A DNA stretch of 64,000 nucleotides, taken from the NCBI RefSeq assembly GCF_900120155.1, contig NZ_LT635549.1:806001-870000 (forward strand), read 5' to 3'. The notes beneath the pieces were generated by a model. That model worked only from the letters and a program-made list of their open reading frames with translations, was not told the DNA's origin and made no database searches. Numbering within the stretch: position 1 is the first letter of the stretch; every line of letters begins with the position of its first letter. A program made the position numbers and the translations under genes. Shown here piece after piece: positions 8,592 to 16,677 of this stretch. Source of the DNA: Clostridium sp. Marseille-P3244. Its GTDB lineage: Bacteria; Bacillota; Clostridia; Lachnospirales; Lachnospiraceae.

Positions 8592-8621
8592 AATTTACCA
8601 TGGTTACCGGTGAAATGTCAA
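8592..8621 (-). promoter_or_regulatory. Predicted promoter of the SRP RNA gene
   Basis: On the minus strand a consensus TTGACA (8616-8621) and TAAATT (8592-8597) are separated by 18 bases. The predicted start, about 8586-8588, coincides with the 5' end deduced from the closing helix of the RNA. Confidence 0.65.
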
Positions 8622-8718
8622 CGGATGCGAGGGAAAGAAATTGCAGAAGGATATATTTAGTGTTAAAATAGGAGAGAATTTCAGATTTCGGAGAGAAAGA
8701 CAGAAACGGAGCGTACAG

Positions 8719-10563
8719 ATGAAAGTTCTTCTGGCAGCGGTGAATGCCAAGTATATTCATTCCAATCTGGCTGTGTACAGCCTGAGAGCTTACGCGCACA
8801 GATACAGGAAAGAAATCCGCATTGCGGAGTATACTATTAATCAGCAGGTCGATGAGATCCTGAAGGACATTTACAAGTGTCGTCCGGATGTGATCTGTTT
8901 TTCCTGTTATCTGTGGAATATCACCTGTGTGGAACAGCTTCTTGAAGAGGTGCCGAAGATCCTGCCGGATACGGAGATCTGGGTGGGAGGACCGGAGGTA
9001 TCCTACGACGCGCAACAGGTATTGAGCAGGAATCCCGGTGTGTCCGGCGTCATGCGGGGGGAAGGAGAAGAAACCTTCCTGGAACTGATGGATGTCTGGC
9101 ACCAAAAGATCTGTCGGCAGGACTTGGAAACGGAAGATCTGTACGCGGTTGTCCGGGGGATTACATACTGGGGGAAAGGCAGGGAGATTAAGGAGAATCT
9201 TGGCCGTCCGGCCATGGATCTTAGCAGGATCCCGTTTCCGTACAAAGACCTTGCGGATGACACCGGAGATGATGACAGTCCTTTTTCTGCGGAGGAGTCA
9301 GTCCCTTTTAGAAACCGTATCATCTACTATGAATCCAGCAGAGGATGTCCTTTTTCCTGCAGCTACTGTCTCTCTTCTGTGGATAAATGTCTGCGGTTCC
9401 GGGACATCCGCCTTGTGAAAAAGGAACTGCAGTTTTTTATCGACCATGAAGTGCCCCAGGTGAAATTTGTGGACCGGACCTTCAATTGCCGGCACGATCA
9501 TGCGATGGCGGTGTGGGAGTATATCAAGGAACATGACAGAGGGATTACCAATTTTCACTTTGAAGTGGCAGCGGACCTTCTCAACGATGAGGAGATCGAA
9601 TTGATCCGTTCCATGCGCCCGGGGCTGATCCAGCTGGAGATTGGCGTACAGTCGGCGAATGAGCAGACAATCCGGGAGATCTGCAGGAAGATGGATCTGG
9701 AGAAAGTAAGGGCTGTCGTGGGGAAGATCCGAAAACAGGGAAATATCCACCAGCATCTGGATCTGATTGCCGGTCTGCCCTATGAGGATTATGACAGTTT
9801 TGGCAGGTCCTTTGACACTGTGTATGCTATGCGGCCGGAACAGTTACAGCTGGGCTTTTTGAAGGTGCTGAAAGGTTCACAGATGTATGAGAAGGCCGGG
9901 GAATACGGGCTGCTTTATCAGACCAGGCCGCCCTACGAGGTTTTGTCTACGAAGTGGCTCTCTTACGCGGATGTTATCCGGCTGAAAGCCGTAGAGGAGA
10001 TGGTCGAGGTTTATTATAACAGCGGACAGTTCCGGAATACGATGGAATATCTGGAACAGGATTTTCCATCGGCTTTTGCCATGTATGAGGCTCTGGCGGC
10101 ATATTATGAGGAAAAAGGATTTTTCCGTGCAAGCCATTCCCGGATCGCCCGGTATGAAATACTGGACTGTTTTATAACAGACAGGGTTATGGGAGACGCC
10201 GGGCAGCCGGAAGACGTACAGATGCCTGTGGCGGAAAAGAGGCGGACTTTCCGCGAAAGGTTGACACTGGACCTGTATCTGAGGGATAATGTGAGAAACC
10301 GTCCCGCCTTTCTTGGGGCAGAAAGTGTAAGTTCAGATGAAGCTGCCGCCTTTTACAGAGAGGAAGATAGGGCGCGGAGGTATGTTAGAGATTATGAGGG
10401 ATATGACCGAAGACAGATCCGCAGGATGACCCATCTTGAACGGATCGGCGGATTGCTGGTACTGTTTGATTACCGCCATCGGGATCCTCTGACGGGAAAT
10501 GCCAGAGTGTACAGGATAGATGATTTGACGGAGGTAAATTCACAGAAAGGAAATGTGCGATGA
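8719..10563 (+). CDS. B12-binding-domain radical SAM protein (DUF4080-like C-terminus)
   Basis: 614 residues from the ATG at 8719, preceded by GGAG; the upstream in-frame extension crosses the SRP RNA promoter and lacks a ribosome site. Residues 1-135 form a Rossmann-like cobalamin-binding domain (PDVICFSCYLWN, VGGPEVSYDAQQV, GVMRGEGEETF). The radical SAM core starts at SSRGCPFSCSYCLSS (CxxxCxxC, about 209-223) and includes LIQLEIGVQS and DLIAGLPYEDY. A roughly 200-residue helical tail resembles DUF4080. The substrate is unknown; relatives include methyltransferases and ring-contracting enzymes. The stop overlaps the start of a 33-codon gene. Confidence 0.85.
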   Translation: MKVLLAAVNAKYIHSNLAVYSLRAYAHRYRKEIRIAEYTINQQVDEILKDIYKCRPDVICFSCYLWNITCVEQLLEEVPKILPDTEIWVGGPEVSYDAQQVLSRNPGVSGVMRGEGEETFLELMDVWHQKICRQDLETEDLYAVVRGITYWGKGREIKENLGRPAMDLSRIPFPYKDLADDTGDDDSPFSAEESVPFRNRIIYYESSRGCPFSCSYCLSSVDKCLRFRDIRLVKKELQFFIDHEVPQVKFVDRTFNCRHDHAMAVWEYIKEHDRGITNFHFEVAADLLNDEEIELIRSMRPGLIQLEIGVQSANEQTIREICRKMDLEKVRAVVGKIRKQGNIHQHLDLIAGLPYEDYDSFGRSFDTVYAMRPEQLQLGFLKVLKGSQMYEKAGEYGLLYQTRPPYEVLSTKWLSYADVIRLKAVEEMVEVYYNSGQFRNTMEYLEQDFPSAFAMYEALAAYYEEKGFFRASHSRIARYEILDCFITDRVMGDAGQPEDVQMPVAEKRRTFRERLTLDLYLRDNVRNRPAFLGAESVSSDEAAAFYREEDRARRYVRDYEGYDRRQIRRMTHLERIGGLLVLFDYRHRDPLTGNARVYRIDDLTEVNSQKGNVR

Positions 10564-10661
10564 ATTTTTATGATAAACGGGTAAGGCGCATCATATCTAT
10601 TATCATCATAGTGATTGTCGCGGCCATGGTTCTGACAATGGTCATACCTTATGTTTTATAG
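10560..10661 (+). CDS. 33-residue single-pass membrane peptide, translationally coupled
   Basis: The ATG overlaps the stop of the radical SAM gene (ATGA at 10560-10563) and the frame closes with TAG at 10659. The peptide starts MNFYDKRVRR, with four positive charges, followed by a run of Ile/Val/Ala/Met long enough for one membrane helix and a short VIPYVL end. The VanW-family gene starts 33 bases downstream. Small basic-plus-helix proteins in tight operons are often real. The overlap, the amphipathic design and the absence of another gene in the gap support it; function is unknown. Confidence 0.6.
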   Translation: MNFYDKRVRRIISIIIIVIVAAMVLTMVIPYVL

Positions 10662-10694
10662 ACAGGCCGGAATGGCCCACGGAGCTGATGAGAT

Positions 10695-12215
10695 ATGAAG
10701 AAAGCCGGGAAAAGAGCAGAAAGAAAACTGAAAAAAAGAGTCAGCAGGAAGACACTGGCGCTCATAGGCGGACTGGTGTTCTGTGCTCTTGCTGCCATCA
10801 TAGCCGTAAATGTGATGTTCCGCGTCACCATCAACAAATATGACCCGGATATTATTATCAACGGCGTGTGGATCGGTGATACGGATGTGTCCGGAATGAC
10901 GCGGCAGGAGGCTGTTGAAGCAGTAACGCGTGATACAGCGGGCTGCGCTCAGGAGACGGTCACAGCAAAACTGGACAGCGAACGAAAGGCGGAACTGACG
11001 TTATCTGAGCTGGGAATGGCTCCGAAAGATCTGGAGAAGCTTGTGGACAGCGCCGCAGATTACGGGAAAAAGGGAAATCCGGCGGCTTGTTATAAAATAT
11101 TGAAGAATGCCGAGGAGAACAAGAATAAAAAAGTATTTTCCGTTGAATATGAGGTCACGGAAGATTCGGCTGGAAGCGTACTGGCGGAAAAGCTGACCGG
11201 GCTTCTCAGTCAGCCTTCTGACGCCAGGCTCACACAAGGTGAGGGTGGGACCAAGCTGATAGCGGATGTGCCCGGAGAGGCTCTTAATATTAAAAAAACA
11301 GTAGAGAATATCAACGCCCGGATCGGGGAAGGCTGGGATAAGAAGGCCTTTGACGTAGAAGCGGCGGTCACGGAAATCCAGGCGGATATCACCAGGGAAG
11401 ATCTGGCTGATATTACAGATGTACTGGGTACGTTTACTACATATTATGGAAGCAGTGACGGGGGACGCACGATGAATGTGGAATCCGGCGCGGGACATAT
11501 CAATGGAACACTGATGCAGCCGGGCGAGGAGGTGTCAGCGGACGATCTGATGGCGCCGTACACAGAGGAAAACGGGTATGCCATGGCGGCCTCCTATGAA
11601 AATAATGAGGTTGTGCAGTCTATGGGAGGAGGCATCTGCCAGGTGTCCACAACACTGTACAATGCCCTTCTGCTGGCGGAACTGGAGATTACGGAACGGT
11701 ATGAACATTCCATGCTGGTTTCTTATGTGGAACCGTCAATGGATGCCGCGATCGCGGACGATGTGAAAGATTTAAAATTCCGCAACAATCTGCAGGATCC
11801 TGTCTATATTGAGGCAGTGCTCCAGGACGGGAACGTTACATTTAATATTTACGGAAAAGAAACTCGTCCCGGGGAGCGGACCGTCGAATATGTCAGTGAG
11901 ACTCTGGAGACAACAGAATCGGATGAGACCAGATATGTGGCTACAGAGGATGCCATCGGCACAATGTACACTCAGAATGAGGGGCAGTCCGGGTTGACGG
12001 CACAGTTGTGGAAGATCGTATACGAAAATGGTACAGAGGTGAGCCGGGAAGCGGTCAACTACAGTACTTATCTGGCGTCAGGCAAAACCATAGCGGTGGG
12101 AACCTTTTCGGATAATGAAGAGGATTCCGCAAAGATTAATGCGGCAATTGAGACACAGGACGAGAAGCAGATCAATGCCGCTATCCAGGAGATCACAGGC
12201 GGAAAGGAAGAATAA
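10695..12215 (+). CDS. VanW family protein with peptidoglycan-binding-like and G5-like domains
   Basis: 506 residues: a strongly basic N-terminus, one membrane anchor (about 21-42), then an extracellular part. Residues about 50-240 fit the putative peptidoglycan-binding domain often preceding VanW (WIGDTDVSGMTRQEA). The VanW domain spans about 265-390, with MNVESGAGHINGT, MGGGICQVSTTLYNALL and RYEHSM. The tail (about 395-480) looks G5-like, ending in acidic repeats. VanW proteins are common in Firmicute envelopes; their chemistry is not established and the name does not imply vancomycin resistance. It sits 33 bases after the small membrane peptide. Confidence 0.85.
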   Translation: MKKAGKRAERKLKKRVSRKTLALIGGLVFCALAAIIAVNVMFRVTINKYDPDIIINGVWIGDTDVSGMTRQEAVEAVTRDTAGCAQETVTAKLDSERKAELTLSELGMAPKDLEKLVDSAADYGKKGNPAACYKILKNAEENKNKKVFSVEYEVTEDSAGSVLAEKLTGLLSQPSDARLTQGEGGTKLIADVPGEALNIKKTVENINARIGEGWDKKAFDVEAAVTEIQADITREDLADITDVLGTFTTYYGSSDGGRTMNVESGAGHINGTLMQPGEEVSADDLMAPYTEENGYAMAASYENNEVVQSMGGGICQVSTTLYNALLLAELEITERYEHSMLVSYVEPSMDAAIADDVKDLKFRNNLQDPVYIEAVLQDGNVTFNIYGKETRPGERTVEYVSETLETTESDETRYVATEDAIGTMYTQNEGQSGLTAQLWKIVYENGTEVSREAVNYSTYLASGKTIAVGTFSDNEEDSAKINAAIETQDEKQINAAIQEITGGKEE

Positions 12216-12227
12216 AAGAAACCGGAA

Positions 12228-13283
12228 ATGAGTATGAAATACGGAAGGATCGGCCAGACCGCATGGAACCGGTCGATCAGGAAACAACTGCATACAATAA
12301 GGGATGAAGTAATATTATCCCCCTCTCCTCAGAATGCTTGCGGCGGAATCCGGTATATGGCACCGGAAACAGACCACGGATCGTCTGAGGAAGAAACAGA
12401 AGAAACGGTTTTCCTGTGGGCGGATGTCCGTGTATCGGGAAACTCCCCGAATATCGGATATTATGCAATTCTTCAGGCAGCGGGAGAACTGGCTGCTCAG
12501 GGGATCTGTATGACCGGTGTTTCTGTGCGCGTCCTGCTTCCGCCCGGATCTGAGGAAGAGGATCTGAAAGAGCTGGCGGCGGGAATCGAGGAAGCCTGCC
12601 GGCGCATGGAGATCCAGGTATCTTCAATCCAGGGAGAAGTTACTTCTGCCGTAACGATCTGCACGGTGTTTGTATCCGGCGCAGGAGCCGGGGAAAAGAA
12701 GGCCCTGCCCGCTGCCTGTCCTTTGGATGGAGGAGAAATCCTGCTCTGCGGATATGTGGGACTGGAGGGGACGCTGCGGATATTGGATGAGGCAGAGGAC
12801 GAGCTGGAGACGCGTTTTGTACCGTCTTTTCTTGCTCAGACCAAAGAGCTGCGCAGGGAACTGGTAATCCCGGATCAGCTTTTGCGGGCAACAGATGCGC
12901 GAGGAAGAATCCGGGCCATCCGGCAGATCGGAAGCGGAGGGATTCTGGCTGCGCTTTGGGATCTGGCAGAGGAGCTGGACACAGGATTCGAGGCAGATCT
13001 GTCCGCCATGGCGCTGCGGCAGGAGACGGTTGAGATCTGCGAGTTCTACAGACTGAATCCGTATCAGATGACTTCGGCCGGGAGTTTTCTGATTGTTACA
13101 GAGCATGGGGACGCGGTCCTGGATGTGCTGGAGAAGGCAGGCGCGCGAGCCGGAAGGCTTGGGGTCATAAAAGCGCACAGAGCGCGGGTGATCTCAAGCG
13201 GAGAAGAAATCAGATATCTGGACAGGCCTGCCCCGGATGAACTGGAAGTTTGGATGTCCGGACGGCAGTTTGGCAGAAAGTGA
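12228..13283 (+). CDS. AIR-synthase/HypE-like protein (PurM superfamily, divergent)
   Basis: 351 residues. The layout resembles PurM/ThiL/HypE proteins: an N-terminal half with FLWADVRVSGNSPNIGYYAIL (shortened here to its conserved core), AAGELAAQGICMTG and VRVLLPPG, and a C-terminal half with RAIRQIGSGGILAALWDLAEE and TSAGSFLIV. In authentic HypE/ThiL enzymes the second segment normally has an Asp (NDLA) that helps bind ATP and Mg; here it reads GELA, so activity is doubtful. No hydrogenase maturation genes are nearby. The start is taken at ATG 12228; ATG 12234 is two codons later and equally possible. Confidence 0.6.
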   Translation: MSMKYGRIGQTAWNRSIRKQLHTIRDEVILSPSPQNACGGIRYMAPETDHGSSEEETEETVFLWADVRVSGNSPNIGYYAILQAAGELAAQGICMTGVSVRVLLPPGSEEEDLKELAAGIEEACRRMEIQVSSIQGEVTSAVTICTVFVSGAGAGEKKALPAACPLDGGEILLCGYVGLEGTLRILDEAEDELETRFVPSFLAQTKELRRELVIPDQLLRATDARGRIRAIRQIGSGGILAALWDLAEELDTGFEADLSAMALRQETVEICEFYRLNPYQMTSAGSFLIVTEHGDAVLDVLEKAGARAGRLGVIKAHRARVISSGEEIRYLDRPAPDELEVWMSGRQFGRK

Positions 13284-13321
13284 CAGAGAAAATAAATATC
13301 AGATGTTCAGGAGGAAATGAA

Positions 13322-13825
13322 ATGAACGACAAAAAAGAAGCTTTGAGAATTGAGATCTTAAAATACATTGAGAAACACAGCAGGGTGGATCTGGGAGAAC
13401 TGGCGGTGCTCCTTGGCGTGGAGGAGACAGATGTAGCCAATGAGATGGCAGAAATGGAAAAAGAGAAGATCATCTGCGGGTACCATACTCTGATCGACTG
13501 GGATAAGGCCGGTGTAGAGATGGTAACGGCTCTGATCGAAGTGAGGGTCACACCGCAGAGAGACCGCGGGTTTGACCGTATCGCGGAGCGCCTGTACAAT
13601 TATCCGGAGGTCTATGCGGTCTATCTGATCTCAGGAAGCTACGATCTGCTGGTTACACTGGAGGGCAAGACGCTCAAAGAAGTTTCCCGCTTTGTGTCCG
13701 AGAAACTCTCTCCTATCGACGGAGTCCTGAGTACGGCCACCCACTTTATTCTTAAAAAATATAAAGACCACGGCACCGTTATGGTACCAAGGAAAGAGTC
13801 GGAAAGGATCGCGGTGACACTGTAA
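13322..13825 (+). CDS. Lrp/AsnC family transcriptional regulator
   Basis: 167 residues from the ATG at 13322, preceded by AGGAGGAAATG. The N-terminal winged helix (about 1-60; VDLGELAVLLGVEETDVANEMAEM) is followed by an AsnC/RAM ligand-binding domain (about 65-150; EVYAVYLISGSYDLLVTLEG). Such proteins respond to amino acids and often control the neighbouring gene. Its TAA shares a base with the aminotransferase ATG (TAATG), so the two are co-translated, suggesting it controls or senses a product of that enzyme. Confidence 0.88.
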   Translation: MNDKKEALRIEILKYIEKHSRVDLGELAVLLGVEETDVANEMAEMEKEKIICGYHTLIDWDKAGVEMVTALIEVRVTPQRDRGFDRIAERLYNYPEVYAVYLISGSYDLLVTLEGKTLKEVSRFVSEKLSPIDGVLSTATHFILKKYKDHGTVMVPRKESERIAVTL

Positions 13826-15000
13826 TGAGAAATCCATTATCGAAAAAAATCATTGATATACAGCCGTCAGGAATCCGCAAATTCTTCGATGTGGCAAATG
13901 AAATGGAAGACGCTATTTCTCTGGGCGTGGGAGAACCTGATTTTGATACCCCCTGGCGGATCCGGGAGGAAGGAATATTTTCGCTGGAGAAGGGAAAAAC
14001 ATTTTATACATCCAATGCGGGACTGAAAGAGCTGAGAAAAGAGATCAGCAAATATCTGGAGCGCAAGATCCATGTTTCTTATGATCCGGTAAAGGAAACC
14101 CTTGTGACAGTGGGAGGAAGTGAAGCCATTGATATAGGGCTGCGTTGTATGCTGGATCCGGGGGATGAAGTGCTGATCCCCCAGCCCAGTTATGTATCCT
14201 ATCTGCCGTGTACGGTCATGGCGGATGGAGTTCCGGTAGTGGTTCCGCTTAAATATGAGAATCAGTTCAAGCTGACGAAGGAAGATCTTGAAAAATATAC
14301 AACCGAAAAGACAAAGGTGCTGATCATGCCTTTCCCCAACAACCCCACAGGTTCTATCATGACGAAGGAGGACCTGGAATCGGTGGCCAGGTTTATTGTC
14401 GAGCATGATCTGTATGTCCTGTCAGATGAGATCTATTCTGAGCTGACCTATCAGACAGAACATGTATCCATTGCGAGCCTGCCCGGAATGCGGGAGAGGA
14501 CTCTCGTGATCAATGGATTCTCCAAAGGATTCGCCATGACCGGATGGAGGCTTGGCTACTGCTGCGGTCCGGAAATAATCATCGAGCAGATGACCAAACT
14601 GCATCAGTTTGCCATCATGTGCGCGCCCACGAACAGTCAGTACGCGGCAGTGGAGGGCTTAAGAAATTGTGAGGATGAAGTAGAAGAGATGCGGAAGTCC
14701 TATAATCAGAGACGAAGATTTCTCATGCATGAGTTCGCCAGGATGGGGCTGGAGTGTTTTGAACCGTTCGGCGCGTTTTATGTATTCCCCAGTATCAAGG
14801 AGTTTGGTATGACATCGGAGGAATTCGCTACAAGACTTCTGGAGGAGGAGAAAGTGGCGGTGGTTCCGGGAACCGCGTTCGGTGAGTGCGGAGAAGGATT
14901 CTTGAGGATTTCCTATGCGTATTCACTGGAAGATCTGAAAGAGGCGCTGGGCCGTGTGGAAAATTTTATCCGGCGTCTGAGGGAAAAGGCCCATGCTTAA
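13825..15000 (+). CDS. PLP-dependent aminotransferase, class I fold (aspartate/aromatic type)
   Basis: 391 residues of fold-type I. Seen: GVGEPDFDTP (about 32-41), FYTSNAGLKELR, the PLP-contacting PFPNNPTGS and LSDEIYSEL, the Schiff-base Lys in GFSKGFAMTGWRLGY (about residue 235), and a C-terminal FLRISYAYS with the carboxylate-binding Arg. The amino donor cannot be decided from sequence; Lrp-linked homologues are usually annotated as aromatic or aspartate aminotransferases. It overlaps the Lrp gene upstream and trmL downstream (8 bases), so the three form one transcript. Confidence 0.88.
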   Translation: MRNPLSKKIIDIQPSGIRKFFDVANEMEDAISLGVGEPDFDTPWRIREEGIFSLEKGKTFYTSNAGLKELRKEISKYLERKIHVSYDPVKETLVTVGGSEAIDIGLRCMLDPGDEVLIPQPSYVSYLPCTVMADGVPVVVPLKYENQFKLTKEDLEKYTTEKTKVLIMPFPNNPTGSIMTKEDLESVARFIVEHDLYVLSDEIYSELTYQTEHVSIASLPGMRERTLVINGFSKGFAMTGWRLGYCCGPEIIIEQMTKLHQFAIMCAPTNSQYAAVEGLRNCEDEVEEMRKSYNQRRRFLMHEFARMGLECFEPFGAFYVFPSIKEFGMTSEEFATRLLEEEKVAVVPGTAFGECGEGFLRISYAYSLEDLKEALGRVENFIRRLREKAHA

Positions 15001-15496
15001 CATTGTACTTCTTGAGCCGGAAATCCCGGCCAATACAGGAAACATCGGAAGGACCTGTGTGGCTACAGGCACAAGGCTCCATCTGATTGAACCGCTTGGT
15101 TTCAGCCTTTCAGAAAAGGCACTTAAGAGAGCGGGGATGGATTACTGGAAAGATCTGGATGTGAAGACTTATATCGATTATCAGGATTTTCTGGAAAAGA
15201 ATCCGGGAGCCAGGATTTATATGGCGACCACCAAGGCGCGAAAAAATTATACAGAAGTTTCTTATGGATCGGACTGTTACATTATGTTCGGCAAGGAGAG
15301 CGCCGGTATTCCGGAAGAAATTCTTGTGAAAGATCCGGAAAATTGTATAAGGATCCCTATGATCGGCGGCATCCGATCACTGAACCTGGGAAATTCTGTA
15401 GCCATTGTACTGTATGAAGCACTGCGGCAGAACGGATTTGCGGGGATGCAGATACAGGGAGAACTGCACAGGCTAAGCTGGGAAGATGAAAGATAA
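14993..15496 (+). CDS. trmL: tRNA (cytidine(34)-2'-O)-methyltransferase TrmL
   Basis: 167 residues, SPOUT superfamily. Uses SAM to 2'-O-methylate the wobble base of tRNA-Leu isoacceptors. The N-terminus MLNIVLLEPEIPANTGNIGR and the motifs LIEPLGF, AGMDYW, MFGKESAGIPEE and SLNLGNSVAIVLYE (the trefoil-knot SAM site, about 131-144) are typical. The start lies inside the 3' end of the aminotransferase gene. A large bidirectional hairpin follows at 15503-15570. Confidence 0.92.
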   Translation: MLNIVLLEPEIPANTGNIGRTCVATGTRLHLIEPLGFSLSEKALKRAGMDYWKDLDVKTYIDYQDFLEKNPGARIYMATTKARKNYTEVSYGSDCYIMFGKESAGIPEEILVKDPENCIRIPMIGGIRSLNLGNSVAIVLYEALRQNGFAGMQIQGELHRLSWEDER

Positions 15497-15502
15497 ATGT
15501 AG

Positions 15503-15570
15503 AAAACAGACCGGGAGGAAATTTTTTACGGTAGAAATGCCGTATGAAATTTCCTCCCGGTCTGTTTTTT
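15503..15570. terminator. Bidirectional terminator between trmL and the LysR gene
   Basis: Perfect 22-base arms at 15503-15524 and 15547-15568 flank a second small stem (TACGG/CCGTA). A runs on one side and T runs on the other let it terminate both converging transcripts. Confidence 0.9.
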
Positions 15571-16465
15571 AGAGGTATGGCTGCATCCATTTTGAAGCGG
15601 CATATTTGGGCGTAAAAGATAAAAATTTCTCAACACTGTTATTTAAATATTTTCCCTTTTTCCATATCAGGCCAATATCCTGCTCTATACAGGGAGAAAT
15701 CGGGATCCCTACCAGATCCGGGTGTTGCGCAAGAACAGTAGAATACAAGATCGCGCCGCCCAGATGGCCAAGTATAAAGTTTTTAATCGTATAAAGCTGA
15801 CTGGAATGCATGAGAATATTGGGTTTGGTGCCCAGTTTGTCGAAAAAGGAGAGAAGGGTCTGGTTTTGAACAGAATCCGTATTATATAGGATAAGTGGTT
15901 CCCGGCTCAGCTGTTCGATGGAAATTTCTTTTTTACATGCCAGAGGATGATCTCGGGATATACAGAATACAAGTCGATCCGTCAGGAGACGGAAGGAATT
16001 CATATTGGCAGAGTCCGGGAAATGCATATTAACAAGGGCCAGATCCAGTTCTTCATCCTGGATTAAAGAGGCTGCCCGGATGGAACCATACTCAAAAAGC
16101 TCGATGGGAATCGTCGGATATTTCTCCCGGAAGGCAAGAAGCATGTCCGGGAAAAAGATAATGCTGAGCAGCGGAGGAATCCCGATCCGTAATGGTGCGA
16201 TCTCCATGCCCAGATCATGAAATTCCTGGGAAGTCTGATCAATCTGTCGGAGCAGTTCACTGGCTTTTCTGTAAAATACTTCCCCTTCTTTCGTAAGCGT
16301 AAGATGGTTTTTAGACCGTGTGAAAAGATTTACAGAAAATTCTTTCTCCAGTTCCCGTATAGCGCTGGATATAGCAGGCTGTGTAACATAAAGTTTCTGG
16401 GCCGCCTGCGTGATGCTGTGGTACCGGCTGACTGCGCAGAAATATTCCAACTGTGTGATCTTCAT
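15569..16465 (-). CDS. LysR family transcriptional regulator, probable regulator of the tartrate operon
   Basis: 298 residues from the ATG at 16465, preceded by AAGGAGGACATC; an upstream in-frame ATG at 16537 lacks a ribosome site. The winged HTH occupies residues 1-60 (LEYFCAVSRYHSITQAAQKL, AISSAIRELEKEF), followed by the periplasmic-binding-like effector domain (about 90-290). It is divergent from the C45 hydrolase/GntP/TtdAB genes. A LysR-type box (16552-16568) lies in the shared gap, so it is most likely the activator of that operon, with the catabolic substrate or an intermediate as effector. Confidence 0.88.
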   Translation of the reverse strand: MKITQLEYFCAVSRYHSITQAAQKLYVTQPAISSAIRELEKEFSVNLFTRSKNHLTLTKEGEVFYRKASELLRQIDQTSQEFHDLGMEIAPLRIGIPPLLSIIFFPDMLLAFREKYPTIPIELFEYGSIRAASLIQDEELDLALVNMHFPDSANMNSFRLLTDRLVFCISRDHPLACKKEISIEQLSREPLILYNTDSVQNQTLLSFFDKLGTKPNILMHSSQLYTIKNFILGHLGGAILYSTVLAQHPDLVGIPISPCIEQDIGLIWKKGKYLNNSVEKFLSFTPKYAASKWMQPYL

Positions 16466-16551
16466 GATGTCCTCCTTGATGTGAGCAAGTTCCAGTATGT
16501 AAGAAGTATAGCATATTTTATCTGAGAAAATGAGCAAATATATAGACAGAC

Positions 16552-16568
16552 TATAAAATTTTTTTATA
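16552..16568. promoter_or_regulatory. Candidate LysR-box operator
   Basis: TATAAAA and TTTTATA are exact inverted arms with 3 bases between; they contain the T-N11-A spacing (T16554, A16566) of LysR boxes. The centre lies about 65 bases upstream of the start site predicted for the promoter at 16589-16618, the usual activator position. AT-richness makes chance matches possible. Confidence 0.45.
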
Positions 16569-16588
16569 AAGGCATCATTTTTACTGAA

Positions 16589-16618
16589 TTTACAGATAAG
16601 ACAGAGCGATTTTATAAT
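16589..16618 (+). promoter_or_regulatory. Predicted promoter of the C45 hydrolase/GntP/TtdAB operon
   Basis: TTTACA (16589-16594) and TATAAT (16613-16618) are separated by 18 bases. The weak -35 and long spacer suit an activator-dependent promoter. Confidence 0.5.
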
Positions 16619-16677
16619 TAGCTCAGCAAAATAAATTGACCCGGCCGGTCAGAATTTTATTGGAACAGGAGGGTTTT

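Noticed and set aside
3731..12215. Vancomycin-resistance cluster (VanY-like and VanW-like genes)
   Set aside because: The two genes are 6 kb apart, with no vanH, vanA/B, vanX or vanRS; both families are common housekeeping envelope proteins.
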